Shown one piece after another: positions 25,459-34,156 of a stretch of DNA of 64,000 nucleotides. The first letter of the stretch is position 1. Each line of letters begins with the position of its first letter. Location: assembly GCA_035758825.1 (NCBI GenBank), contig DASTWA010000007.1, positions 5,513 through 69,512 on the forward strand, written 5' to 3'. The notes beneath the pieces were generated by a model that was not told the DNA's origin, did no database searches, and saw only the letters and a program-made list of their open reading frames with translations. Source of the DNA: JARIHD01 sp035758825. GTDB lineage: Bacteria > Patescibacteriota > Saccharimonadia > Saccharimonadales > UBA4665. The translations under genes and the position numbers were made by a program.

Positions 25459-26354
25459 AAATAGGAATTATTACCCGGCTGCCAGGTTACACGGTCCGTC
25501 GCTTACGTGAAGAGGCAAAGGCCCGTGGCCACGAAGTCAAGGTTATCCGTTACCCGGAATGTTACGTAGAGATCGAGCAGGATAAGCCCGAAGTACGTTA
25601 CCGAGGTATAACGCTTACAGGCCTGGATGCCCTTATCCCGCGTATTTTGCCGGGGATGACCGATTACGGTGCTGCCATTGTGCGTCAGTTCGAGATGATG
25701 GGTGTCTATACGACGGCGCGTTCCATCGCCATTACCCGTTCCCGGGACAAGTTGCGCAGCTTGCAGCTGCTCAGCAAGGCCGGGGTAGGAATCCCTAAGA
25801 CTATTTTTTCCCGCGAAACCGGCGCAGTTGATGACCTGATCGACCACATCGGCGTGCCTATGATCATCAAGCTGGCGAGTGGAACCCAAGGAAACGGCGT
25901 AGTACTAGCCGAGACACGCAAGGCCGCAAAATCGGTAATTCAGGCATTTTATGTGAACGATACCAGCTTTTTGATCCAAGAGTACATCGAAGAAGCCGGC
26001 GGTAGCGACATCCGGGCCTTTATTGTCGGTAACCAAGTGGTCGCCAGCATGAAGCGCCAGGGCCTAGACGACGATTTCCGCTCCAATATCCACCAAGGCG
26101 GCAAAGGTACTGCCATTAAGCTGACTGACGACGAAAAGAAGATTGCACTACGTGCTGCAAAAGCTATGGGGCTTACCGTTTGTGGCGTTGACATGATCCG
26201 CTCCGAACGGGGCCCCTTGGTTCTGGAGGTTAACTCGGCGCCAGGTTTGGAAGGCATCGAAGCCACGACAGGCCGCAATGTTGCTGGTAAAATAATTGAA
26301 TACATCGAAAAAAATGCCAAGCAACGTAACCGCAAAGATAAAGTCGGCGCTTAA
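25455..26354 (+). CDS. RimK-like ATP-grasp ligase
   Basis: Protein of 299 residues, full length for RimK. It has MIIKLASGTQGNGVVLAET, FLIQEYIEEAGGSDIRAFIV, FRSNIHQGGKGTAIKL and GVDMIRSERGPLVLEVNSAPG, all matching ribosomal protein S6 glutamate ligase, which adds Glu residues to the S6 C-terminus. Close relatives make gamma-glutamyl or other peptide bonds, so the substrate is not certain. ATGA overlap with ligase B couples translation. The next gene begins inside its 3' end. Confidence 0.85.
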   Translation: MKIGIITRLPGYTVRRLREEAKARGHEVKVIRYPECYVEIEQDKPEVRYRGITLTGLDALIPRILPGMTDYGAAIVRQFEMMGVYTTARSIAITRSRDKLRSLQLLSKAGVGIPKTIFSRETGAVDDLIDHIGVPMIIKLASGTQGNGVVLAETRKAAKSVIQAFYVNDTSFLIQEYIEEAGGSDIRAFIVGNQVVASMKRQGLDDDFRSNIHQGGKGTAIKLTDDEKKIALRAAKAMGLTVCGVDMIRSERGPLVLEVNSAPGLEGIEATTGRNVAGKIIEYIEKNAKQRNRKDKVGA

Positions 26355-26787
26355 GCGGCGCGAGACAGTCATCATGCTCCTAGCGGCAGTCGTATTTGCG
26401 ATTGCCGTTTTTGGATTTCAGGCATGGGCGACCAGGGATCGGACATTGGTCGTCGGCGGTCATGCCTACGCTCTGGAGACAGCCATTTCCAGGGACGAAC
26501 AAGACCGAGGGCTCTCCGGCCGCAAGTCTTTAGACAAGGACAAAGGTATGCTGTTCGTTTTGAGAACGAACGATAAGCATTGTTTTTGGATGAAGGATAT
26601 GCAGTTCCCGCTGGACATCATTTGGCTGGACGAGACCGGCAAAGTGGTGCACATTGAGCACGAGGTTTCTCCGGACACCTATCCCGAAGCCATCTGCCCC
26701 AGCCAAAATGCCCAGTATGTCATCGAACTCAATGCCGGGCAGGCGGCCGAAGCGGGCATCCTAGAAGGACGGGTAGTTACCTTTTAA
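26314..26787 (+). CDS. Membrane-anchored DUF192 protein
   Basis: Protein of 157 residues with one N-terminal membrane helix (about 18-38) and an extracytoplasmic DUF192 domain. The domain has RDEQDRGLSGRKSL, GMLFVL, HCFWMKDMQFPLDIIWLDE and NAQYVIELNAGQA. DUF192 domains are small beta-rich modules of uncertain role. ATG 26314 lies 41 bases inside the RimK-like gene in another frame; earlier in-frame TTG codons are less likely. It may belong to the ATP-grasp operon or only overlap it. Confidence 0.85.
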   Translation: MPSNVTAKIKSALKRRETVIMLLAAVVFAIAVFGFQAWATRDRTLVVGGHAYALETAISRDEQDRGLSGRKSLDKDKGMLFVLRTNDKHCFWMKDMQFPLDIIWLDETGKVVHIEHEVSPDTYPEAICPSQNAQYVIELNAGQAAEAGILEGRVVTF

Positions 26788-26813
26788 AACGCTCGTGCTA
26801 TCATGAACTTGGT

Positions 26814-27311
26814 ATGCCAAACAATATCGAAATCATTGCTGCGCTCGTAATCCCTCTCGCAGTCCTTACTGTGCTGCGCATAAATGCGGCTATGGTATTT
26901 TTGAGCCTCTGCCTTGGATACGTGCTTGTCGAGTTCGTGGCCAAGGACACCGACTCGCTGATCAGCTTTGTTGCTCCCGATGACTCCTCGGTCAGCGCCA
27001 CGACCCTCCGTCTGGTAATGCTGCTTTTACCGGTTGTTCTGACCTCAATTATTATGGTGTTCAGTGTACATGGCCGGGTGCGGACTATACTTAACTTCTT
27101 GCCTGCTGCGGGCGTGGCTATATTAATGCTGGTGCTTGCAGTGCCGTTACTGACTCCCGGCCTTCGCTATGCCATAGAAGAGCAAGGCCTCTGGAGGCAG
27201 ATTAATGACGCCCAGGCTATGGTCGTCGGCATAAGCGCATTCATTAGCCTATTATTCTTGTGGACCCAGCGGCGGTCGGCCGAGCGGATGAACCATCACA
27301 AGCGGCATTGA
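26814..27311 (+). CDS. Membrane protein, unknown
   Basis: Protein of 165 residues with four or five predicted membrane helices (about 7-40, 65-85, 95-113 and 135-152) and a His/Arg-rich C-terminus. The layout is faintly CvpA-like, but no signature confirms it. TATCAT (26799-26804), preceded by TGC, ends 9 bases before the ATG, so it probably has its own leaderless transcript. Confidence 0.65.
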   Translation: MPNNIEIIAALVIPLAVLTVLRINAAMVFLSLCLGYVLVEFVAKDTDSLISFVAPDDSSVSATTLRLVMLLLPVVLTSIIMVFSVHGRVRTILNFLPAAGVAILMLVLAVPLLTPGLRYAIEEQGLWRQINDAQAMVVGISAFISLLFLWTQRRSAERMNHHKRH

Positions 27312-27380
27312 CTTTTTGACCAAAACAGGGATAATATAACCTGTTAACGCCATCTTGGCAGCACACCGCCCGCACAAGAT

Positions 27381-27454
27381 GGGCCCATAGCTCAGTCGGT
27401 TAGAGCAGCGGCCTTTTAAGCCGCGTGTCCTGGGTTCGAATCCCAGTGGGCCCT
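27381..27454 (+). tRNA. tRNA-Lys(TTT)
   Basis: GGGCCCA/TGGGCCC acceptor, D-arm TAGCTCAGTCGGTTAGAGC, anticodon loop CTTTTAA, T-loop GTTCGAATC. Discriminator T73 and encoded CCA (27455-27457) follow. A terminator begins immediately after. Confidence 0.93.
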
Positions 27455-27456
27455 CC

Positions 27457-27492
27457 AAGACAAGAACTCCCTTCTGGGAGTTTTTGTCTTGA
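27457..27492 (+). terminator. Terminator of tRNA-Lys
   Basis: AAGACAAGAACTCCC pairs with GGGAGTTTTTGTCTT around loop TTCT, with a T-rich 3' arm. It lies directly after the encoded CCA. Confidence 0.85.
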
Positions 27493-27548
27493 TTGGTCTT
27501 ATAGTGGGACCTCCCAGTACAAAGCAATTTATTTGCTATGATTTATCC

Positions 27549-27782
27549 ATGAGTAATATGCCCAAGTCTGACTTTCAAATTCCCGCTAAGCTGTCGGGAA
27601 TGTCCGACATAGCATATGCGGGAGATAAAGGACAAACAGTCCGTTCTTATACGGATGCGGAAAGTCTTATTAATGATTACTCACCTCACGCTAAACGCCT
27701 CAAGAGGCAGTTCCCGGGCTTTCCTGAATTAGTGTCCGTGCGCGAAGAGTTAACGAAACTTATTGCCAAGCATTTATTTTAG
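27549..27782 (+). CDS. Small hypothetical protein
   Basis: Protein of 77 residues, soluble, no recognised family. It includes KLSGMSDIAYAGDKGQTVRS and a basic helix HAKRLKRQFPGF. The start is ATG 27549: TATGAT (27537-27542, preceded by TGC) ends 6 bases upstream, the same leaderless layout as neighbouring genes, which supports it being real. Confidence 0.55.
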   Translation: MSNMPKSDFQIPAKLSGMSDIAYAGDKGQTVRSYTDAESLINDYSPHAKRLKRQFPGFPELVSVREELTKLIAKHLF

Positions 27783-27855
27783 TGCGGGCATCTCAACTCA
27801 ACCGCTGCGGTAGAATTTTCTTTACGGCCAGGCAACTTCTGCTACAATCCGCGCC

Positions 27856-29286
27856 GTGCTCACCAAACGTATAAAACGGCAGTACATTATTTGTTCCGCA
27901 TGTTTGGCCGTTGCGGCCGGTATGCTTTTGTCCCGGGTGTACAGCGCGCCACATTTGGCCTACACGATCATTTTGGCTGTCGTAACATTGGTAAGCATTC
28001 GACGCCACAATGCCTGGACGCTGTTGTTCGTGACTGTCACAGCGCTAGGCATTGGCTGGTGGCGGGGCGGCGTATACATGGACAGGCTGGCGGTCAACGA
28101 GTCTCTCTACGGTCAAAAGGTGACGCTCGTAGGTAAAGCGACAGAGGATGCCGTGTATGGCAGGTATTACCAATTGGAATTCAGTCTGGCCGATGCCATG
28201 ATTCTGTCCCCGGCGCAGGCCGGTCTATTGGGCAGCCTGACAATCCGCGGTTTTGGCGAGTCTGCCATATATAAGGGCGACATCGTCAGGGTGTCGGGCA
28301 AGCTCCGCCCGGCGCTGGGCAACGACATCTCTTCGGTTAGTTTTGCGACGCTCAAGGTAATAAAGCGCGATGCGTCATGGATTAACGGCCTGCGCCGGAA
28401 GTTTGCCGCGGGCGTCCAGTCGGCTCTCCCCGAACCCGTGGCGCCTTTTGTACTGGGACTGCTAATCGGGCAGCGTTCTACTCTGCCGGATGATGTGAGC
28501 GAACAGCTCAAGCATGTCGGCCTCACGCACATCATCGCGGTCTCCGGGTATAACCTTACCATTATAGTAGCAGCCTGCCGCAAAGCATTATCGAATCGGT
28601 CCAAATACCAATCGACCATCCTTAGCTTCGGTCTGCTGGGGCTGTTCCTGCTGACGACAGGACTGAGTCCGCCAATTGTCCGGGCGAGCATTATTTGCAT
28701 CCTTGGCATATGGGCCTGGTACTACGGCCGCGACCTGAAGCCGATGGTGCTACTTCTGACTGGTGCGGTCATTACCATTTTGGCGAACCCCCTGTACATT
28801 TGGGGCAATGTAAGCTGGTACCTTTCGTTTTTGTCATTTTGTGGCGTACTGGTTATTGCTCCGATCATAAAAAAGCGGCTCTTCGGCCCGCGTGAGCCAA
28901 AGATGATTGCGGGGATTATTATTGAGACCATCGCCGCCAGCGTGCTGGTAATACCTTACGTGTTGTGCATTTTTGGGCAGGTATCGCTGGTGAGTCTTCC
29001 GGCGAATGTTCTGGTTGTCCCGCTCATACCGCTGGCGATGGTGCTGGGGCTTGTGGCCGGGCTGGCCGGGATGGTGATGCCGCTTATTGCGGGCTGGTTC
29101 GCTTGGCCGGCGAACCTGCTGCTTACGTATGTACTTGATGTTGTAGCTATATTCGATCGCATCCCCCACGCTTTTAAGGAAGGGGTCGCCATTTCTTGGG
29201 GGCAAATGGCAGCGGCCTATGCTATCATAAGTGTTGTATTAATTATTGTGCGAAACAAAACTCTCAAGTTAGCAAATCGCCAATAG
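27856..29286 (+). CDS. comEC: ComEC/Rec2 competence channel, membrane core only
   Basis: Inner-membrane DNA-uptake channel of 476 residues with about 10-11 membrane helices. An OB-like soluble domain (about 85-150, with GSLTIRGFGESAIYKGDIV) precedes the competence domain. LLIGQRSTLPDDVSEQLKHV, GLTHIIAVSGYNLTI and LTTGLSPPIVRASIIC are family hallmarks. The C-terminal metallo-beta-lactamase nuclease domain found in many ComEC proteins is absent. TACAAT (27843-27848) ends 7 bases before a GTG start. With pilin, PilB and RecA in this window it supports natural transformation. Confidence 0.92.
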   Translation: MLTKRIKRQYIICSACLAVAAGMLLSRVYSAPHLAYTIILAVVTLVSIRRHNAWTLLFVTVTALGIGWWRGGVYMDRLAVNESLYGQKVTLVGKATEDAVYGRYYQLEFSLADAMILSPAQAGLLGSLTIRGFGESAIYKGDIVRVSGKLRPALGNDISSVSFATLKVIKRDASWINGLRRKFAAGVQSALPEPVAPFVLGLLIGQRSTLPDDVSEQLKHVGLTHIIAVSGYNLTIIVAACRKALSNRSKYQSTILSFGLLGLFLLTTGLSPPIVRASIICILGIWAWYYGRDLKPMVLLLTGAVITILANPLYIWGNVSWYLSFLSFCGVLVIAPIIKKRLFGPREPKMIAGIIIETIAASVLVIPYVLCIFGQVSLVSLPANVLVVPLIPLAMVLGLVAGLAGMVMPLIAGWFAWPANLLLTYVLDVVAIFDRIPHAFKEGVAISWGQMAAAYAIISVVLIIVRNKTLKLANRQ

Positions 29287-29310
29287 ACTACGGAGTGACC
29301 AATTACCGAT

Positions 29311-29907
29311 ATGTCCAACAAACATCCCCGTCCTAGCCGTACCGAAGTCAAATCTTCGATTATCCAAACAGCCCGCGAAATTGCCGCAACCGAAGGATGG
29401 GCCGCCGTAACTGTGCGAAAGGTGGCCCAAAACATTGGGTATACGGCCCCGATTATCTACGAGCATTTTGGCAGCAAGGACGAAATGCTCAACCAGGTCC
29501 TCAAGTATGGGTATGATTTGCTTCATGATGACATGGTGCGGTCCGTAGAAAAAGAAACCGATAACGAGCAGCGGGTGCGAGCGATTGTTATGGCGTATTG
29601 GGACTTTGCACACAGAACACCAGAGTTGTACCAGCTGATGTACGGCATGGAAGGCGCCCGGGCTACCAGCGAGGCCGCACGGGACTTTGCCAGCCCGATG
29701 GTGGCGTTCATCACCAGCGAACTGATTCGTTACAGCCCTAGCCGTATTACTGCAAATAATGTAGCCCGGATCATGGTCGAAGCCTGGAGCTTCGTTCATG
29801 GTATGATCGCCCTCGATGTATCTGGCTACACTGTCAGGTTTGTAAAGAGCGACGATTTGCCCGAAGTGCTTACCGGCAATGTCATGGAGATTCTTAGGCG
29901 ACAATAA
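29311..29907 (+). CDS. TetR/AcrR-family regulator
   Basis: Protein of 198 residues. The N-terminal HTH (about 10-58) contains SSIIQTAREIAATEGWAAVT and IGYTAPIIYEHFGSKDEML, the standard TetR recognition helix and YxHFxxKxxL. The C-terminal ligand domain resembles the WHG/TetR_C type (YQLMYGMEGARATSEAARDF). GGAG lies well upstream of the ATG. The effector and target are unknown. It follows comEC closely on the same strand. Confidence 0.88.
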   Translation: MSNKHPRPSRTEVKSSIIQTAREIAATEGWAAVTVRKVAQNIGYTAPIIYEHFGSKDEMLNQVLKYGYDLLHDDMVRSVEKETDNEQRVRAIVMAYWDFAHRTPELYQLMYGMEGARATSEAARDFASPMVAFITSELIRYSPSRITANNVARIMVEAWSFVHGMIALDVSGYTVRFVKSDDLPEVLTGNVMEILRRQ

Positions 29908-29964
29908 CTCCTTGAGATGGTATAATTACCTCTATAGAATTGGCTAAACCAGGGAATTAGTACT

Positions 29965-30687
29965 ATGTCAGGACATTCAAAGTGGTCGACTATTAAGCGA
30001 CAAAAGGCTGTCACCGACGCCAAGCGCGGTGCAGTATTCACCAAACTTGGCAACCAGATTGCCATCGCAGCCCGTGGCGGCACCGACCCCACGACCAACT
30101 CAACGCTGGCAATGGTCATCGAAAAGGCAAAGGCTGCCAACATGCCGCTGAATAATATCGAGCGCGCCATCCAGCGGGTTGCCGACAAGAACGCCGCCGT
30201 CTTGCAGGAAGTGCTGTACGAAGGCTACGGCCCCGGCGGTGTGGCTATTTTGGTAGAAGCAGCAACCGATAACATCAACCGGACTTACCCCGAGGTACGC
30301 TTGGCATTCTCTAAACATGGCGGGAACATCGCCGAGAAGGGAGCGGTCGCATTCCAGTTTGACCGTAAGGGTATGATTCGTGTCAAAGGCAAGGGCGACG
30401 AACTCATGCTGCAGGCGCTCGACGCCGGCGCCGACGACGTGCAGGAAGAGGGCGAAGAGTCAGTCGTGTACACCGACCCCAAAGCGCTTGCCCAAGTCCG
30501 GGACGCGCTTAAAGAAGCCGGCCTCCAAGTAACCGAAGCCGAATTGACCTATGTGCCGAACAATACGATCGGAGTGGCAGACAAAGACACTGCCGGCAAG
30601 ATCATGCGCCTCATGGACGCCCTGGATGACATCGACGACGTAACGGCGACGCACGTCAATTTTGACATAGCAGAAGACCTGCTTTAA
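29965..30687 (+). CDS. yebC: YebC/PmpR-family protein
   Basis: Protein of 240 residues beginning SGHSKWSTIKRQKAVTDAKR, the YebC signature. YEGYGPGGVAILVEAATDN and GNIAEKGAVAFQFDRKG follow. Family members act as transcription regulators, and some as translation factors for difficult peptide bonds (TACO1-type). It is frequently upstream of ruvC, as here (19 bases). A TGGTATAAT extended -10 (29921-29926) gives a leader of about 30 bases. Confidence 0.95.
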   Translation: MSGHSKWSTIKRQKAVTDAKRGAVFTKLGNQIAIAARGGTDPTTNSTLAMVIEKAKAANMPLNNIERAIQRVADKNAAVLQEVLYEGYGPGGVAILVEAATDNINRTYPEVRLAFSKHGGNIAEKGAVAFQFDRKGMIRVKGKGDELMLQALDAGADDVQEEGEESVVYTDPKALAQVRDALKEAGLQVTEAELTYVPNNTIGVADKDTAGKIMRLMDALDDIDDVTATHVNFDIAEDLL

Positions 30688-30706
30688 ATTTGCGTCAGGA
30701 GGGTTG

Positions 30707-31183
30707 ATGCGCATATTGGGGATTGACCCGGGGACCGGCATACTGGGGTTCGGTATTATCGAGTTAAAGGGGCGTAAGCCATTGCTCGTTGACGCCGGTG
30801 TTATCCGGACGCCGGTCAAAGAAGATGACGCCATCCGTCTGGAGACCATCTTTAATGAACTGACAGACATTATTACGAGTAGCAAGCCCGATGTCATGTC
30901 GGTCGAAAAACTATTCTTTGCCCGCAACGTGACCACGGCAATGACCGTCGCCCAGGCGCGGGGTGTTGTGCTTTTGTGCGGCCGCCAGGCTGGCCTGCCG
31001 ATTTTTGAGTACACCCCGATGCAGATCAAGCAGGCTACGACGGGCTACGGCAAGGCCGACAAAAAACAGATACAAGAGATGGTCCGCGTACTGCTGGGGC
31101 TTATCGAAGTCCCCAAGCCGGATGACTGTGCCGACGCCCTGGCTGCCGCAATAACCCACGCAAACACCCTTAATGTGTCATAA
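30707..31183 (+). CDS. ruvC: Holliday junction resolvase RuvC
   Basis: Endonuclease of 158 residues that cuts Holliday junctions. The catalytic Asp is in MRILGIDPGTG, the second acidic site is Glu in MSVEKLFFARN, and the C-terminal DDCADALAAAITH supplies the last Asp residues. AGGAGGG 5 bases upstream selects ATG 30707. It forms a ruvC-ruvA-ruvB group. Confidence 0.95.
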   Translation: MRILGIDPGTGILGFGIIELKGRKPLLVDAGVIRTPVKEDDAIRLETIFNELTDIITSSKPDVMSVEKLFFARNVTTAMTVAQARGVVLLCGRQAGLPIFEYTPMQIKQATTGYGKADKKQIQEMVRVLLGLIEVPKPDDCADALAAAITHANTLNVS

Positions 31184-31191
31184 TACATCTG

Positions 31192-31770
31192 ATGATTGCT
31201 TTACTTGCCGGCGTAATCGCCGAAAAAATTGGTGATACCGTGGTCGTCGACGTCCAAGGCGTCGGCTACGGAGTACTTGTTACGAACGAGGATTTTGGTG
31301 TGCTTGCTGCTGGCGCATCGGTCCGACTGTACATCTATGAACATATCCGCGAAAACAGCCACGACCTGTTCGGGTTTGCCCGCCTGGACACCAAACAGCT
31401 TTTCGAGCAGCTACTAGACGTAAATGGTGTCGGTCCCAAAATGGCCCTGAACGTGCTGGGCATCGGGTCGGCCAACGAAGTGCGCCAGGCAATCGCCGCC
31501 GGGGATACGAAGTCCATCCAGCGGGCTAATGGCGTCGGCAAACGGGTGGCAGAGCGCATTATTGTGGAACTCAAGGACAAGGTCGGACTGGAGGGCGTGG
31601 ATCTGTCCACTACCGGCATGCTGCAATCTGACGCCCACATCCGAAGGGACGAGGCCGCCGACGCCTTGGTTGCCCTGGGATATTCCGCGCAGGATGCGGC
31701 CGAAGCCTTGCTTGGCGTGCCAGCCGACCTGCCCCTAGAAGAACGTATCAAACAAGCCCTTAAGCGGTAG
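31192..31770 (+). CDS. ruvA: Holliday junction branch-migration protein RuvA
   Basis: Junction-binding tetramer subunit of 192 residues. It has an N-terminal OB domain (1-65), helix-hairpin-helix motifs LLDVNGVGPKMALNVLG and RANGVGKRVAERIIVELKDK, and a C-terminal RuvB-contact domain (about 145-192, EAADALVALGYSAQDAAEAL). It starts 8 bases after ruvC with no clear ribosome site; a CATAAT 7 bases upstream could start a leaderless transcript. Confidence 0.95.
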   Translation: MIALLAGVIAEKIGDTVVVDVQGVGYGVLVTNEDFGVLAAGASVRLYIYEHIRENSHDLFGFARLDTKQLFEQLLDVNGVGPKMALNVLGIGSANEVRQAIAAGDTKSIQRANGVGKRVAERIIVELKDKVGLEGVDLSTTGMLQSDAHIRRDEAADALVALGYSAQDAAEALLGVPADLPLEERIKQALKR

Positions 31771-31787
31771 AGTATACTTAAATAACA

Positions 31788-32819
31788 GTGATAGAACGTA
31801 TTGTAAACACCGGTACTGATGACGACGACCAACAGGAGCAAGAACTCGAGAATACGCTGCGCCCGCGTGATTTTGCCAATTACATCGGCCAGGAGCGTCT
31901 TAAGCAAAACCTGAAGCTGGCCATTGATGCCGCCAAAAAACGCGGCGACCCGCTTGACCACATTCTGCTATACGGCCCTCCGGGCCTGGGAAAAACTACG
32001 ATGGCGAGCGTTATCGCCAACGAGATGGGCGCCCAGATCCGGATTACCTCGGGACCGGCAATCGAACGGGCGGGTGATTTGGCGAGCCTGCTCACCAACC
32101 TTCAAGATGGTGACATGCTGTTTATCGACGAAATCCACCGCCTCAACCGGACGGTCGAAGAAGTGTTGTATTCGGCTATGGAGGACTACAAGCTGGATAT
32201 TATGCTTGGCAAGGGCCCGAGCGCCCGCAGCCTTCGGTTGGATCTCCCCAAATTTACACTGATAGGAGCCACGACCCGGACCGGCGCGCTGGCTGCGCCG
32301 CTGCGGGATCGTTTTGGCATAATCCATCGCCTCGAATTCTATACTCACGACGAGATCCAACAAATCATCCGCCGTGCCGCCGACATCCTGAATGTTCAGA
32401 TCAATGCCGATGCTGCAAAGGAATTGGCCCGTCGTGCCCGGCTGACGCCGCGCATTGCCAACCGGCTGCTTAAGCGTGTGCGTGACTATGCCGACGTAAA
32501 TGGTGACGGTATCATCGATACGGTCATAAGCCTGGATGCGCTCAAATTACTAGAAGTCGATGAGCTGGGGCTAGACCCCGCGGACCGCATGCTGCTCGAA
32601 GCCATCATCGACAATTACAAAGGCGGCCCAGTAGGCGTGGAGACACTGGCGGCATTGACCGCCGAAGAGCGCAGTACAATCGAAGATTTTTATGAACCCT
32701 ACCTGATGCAGATCGGCCTGCTGGAGCGTACGCCCCGCGGCCGCAAGGTTACCCCTAAGACTTACAAGCATCTCGGCAGAACGCCGCCCGCCCCGGCCGA
32801 CGGCCCCAGCCTGCTATAA
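31788..32819 (+). CDS. ruvB: Holliday junction helicase RuvB
   Basis: AAA+ motor of branch migration, 343 residues. It has LRPRDFANYIGQERLKQNL, Walker A GPPGLGKTT, Walker B FIDEIHRL, sensor GATTRTGAL and the C-terminal wing FYEPYLMQIGLLERTPRGR. GTG start, with TATACT (31773-31778) ending 9 bases upstream, so it can be transcribed separately from ruvCA. Confidence 0.97.
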   Translation: MIERIVNTGTDDDDQQEQELENTLRPRDFANYIGQERLKQNLKLAIDAAKKRGDPLDHILLYGPPGLGKTTMASVIANEMGAQIRITSGPAIERAGDLASLLTNLQDGDMLFIDEIHRLNRTVEEVLYSAMEDYKLDIMLGKGPSARSLRLDLPKFTLIGATTRTGALAAPLRDRFGIIHRLEFYTHDEIQQIIRRAADILNVQINADAAKELARRARLTPRIANRLLKRVRDYADVNGDGIIDTVISLDALKLLEVDELGLDPADRMLLEAIIDNYKGGPVGVETLAALTAEERSTIEDFYEPYLMQIGLLERTPRGRKVTPKTYKHLGRTPPAPADGPSLL

Positions 32820-32840
32820 CCTGATATAATTAGGGGTAAT

Positions 32841-33617
32841 ATGGATAAAGATTCGCAACCTAACGCTCAGCCGCCGTCAGGCGGCCAAACGCCGCCGACA
32901 GATTATTCTAAGCCAGTCGCCTGGGACGAATATGGCCGGCCATTGTATGCGCACCCTCCGGAGGCGCAGCCGCAGCAGTTCGTGCACATCGCCAGGTCAA
33001 TCAACCCTGTCGAACAAAAGATCGATCCTGCCATCCTGCAAAAGTATGAGGATTCACGCAAGAAATACCCCAACCTGAATTTGAGTAAGGGCGAATATAT
33101 TATTACGGCCGTAAAGCGCCATGTGATTGGCATTTTCCAGATTTGGTTTGTGGTCGCGGCGATTATTGTGACCTTCGGCGGTTTGCTGGGTACGCTCTTT
33201 TTTGGCGGTGCAACCGAGTCGCTGTCTATGTTCGGCGATAGTGCCGACATTACCGGCCTGGGAGCGGCGGTCATGATTTTGTTCTTTGCCCTGGCAATCG
33301 GCGGCGGGTTTATTGCCACCTATATTTATAACGCCAACCGCTTTTATCTGACGAACGAAAGCGTGATCCAAGAGATCCAAACTGGTATTTTTTCACAGCA
33401 CGAGCAGACGGTGAGCCTGGCCAACATCGAAGACGCCAGCTACAAGCAGCACGGGATTATCCAGCAGATGTTTAACTACGGAACAATCCGCTTGTCGACC
33501 GAAGGCGACGAAACGACGTACCGTTTTACGTACGTGTCTAATCCTAAGCGTCACATCGCCACTCTCAACAATGCCGTCGAGGCATTCAAGAACGGCCGGC
33601 CGGTCGTTAACGACTAA
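32841..33617 (+). CDS. Bacterial PH-domain (DUF304) membrane protein
   Basis: Protein of 258 residues. A Pro/Gln-rich cytoplasmic N-terminus (1-60) is followed by two membrane helices (about 100-123 and 138-162). A bPH_2 domain (about 165-250) has NRFYLTNESVIQEIQTGIFS and NIEDASYKQHGIIQQMFNYG. Such proteins are common in Gram-positives and CPR; function unknown, presumed membrane-associated scaffolding. TATAAT (32825-32830) lies 10 bases before the ATG. Confidence 0.85.
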   Translation: MDKDSQPNAQPPSGGQTPPTDYSKPVAWDEYGRPLYAHPPEAQPQQFVHIARSINPVEQKIDPAILQKYEDSRKKYPNLNLSKGEYIITAVKRHVIGIFQIWFVVAAIIVTFGGLLGTLFFGGATESLSMFGDSADITGLGAAVMILFFALAIGGGFIATYIYNANRFYLTNESVIQEIQTGIFSQHEQTVSLANIEDASYKQHGIIQQMFNYGTIRLSTEGDETTYRFTYVSNPKRHIATLNNAVEAFKNGRPVVND

Positions 33618-34090
33618 TTAAGGCTGCTTTTTACGTACTTTTCGCCGCCCTCGAGTGTTGCGGTCAGCGTATACTGCGTGCAGGTTACATCAGCGGCTAC
33701 GCAAGGGGACCCGTCGGCGGTAGTGGCTTGGTACGAATAGCAATTCTTGGTTGGCTGTGCAGTAAAGATTGGTTGTTGGTTGGCTGTGCAGTCGTTACTT
33801 TTTTTGTCCCAGCTGGGGTCACGCATGTCTCCGAGGTTGATCTCTTTCATGTTTTTTGTGCGCCATGATTCGCTGTTCAGCTCCGTGATGTTAGGGTATT
33901 GACTGTATTTGGCGTAGTAGTTTTCCAGCTGGCTTTGAATGACGTCAATGTTCGCCTGGCGGTTCGAATTACGGTTTGTGACCTGGACGCCGCTATACGT
34001 CATAGCTACAAGCGTAGCCAAAATGCCGACGACGACGGTCAGAATGAGAAGTTCAATGAGAGTGAAGCCTTGCTCGCGCTCGATGCTCAT
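33614..34090 (-). CDS. Type IV pilin-like protein
   Basis: Protein of 158 residues with a prepilin leader MSIEREQG and cleavage before FTLIELLILTVVVGILATLV; Glu5 of the mature pilin is present. The globular part contains paired cysteines (DCTANQQ...NCYSYQ and SPCVAADVTCTQ). It is probably the major or a minor pilin of a type IV pilus used for motility, host attachment or DNA uptake. The stop overlaps the PH-domain gene convergently by 4 bases. It lies downstream of pilB on the same strand. Confidence 0.9.
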   Translation of the reverse strand: MSIEREQGFTLIELLILTVVVGILATLVAMTYSGVQVTNRNSNRQANIDVIQSQLENYYAKYSQYPNITELNSESWRTKNMKEINLGDMRDPSWDKKSNDCTANQQPIFTAQPTKNCYSYQATTADGSPCVAADVTCTQYTLTATLEGGEKYVKSSLN

Positions 34091-34156
34091 AAAATCAATA
34101 CCCCTAAGGTAACTTATAATTGTAAATCTAGGGTGATTATACCAGTTTTTGGCCGA

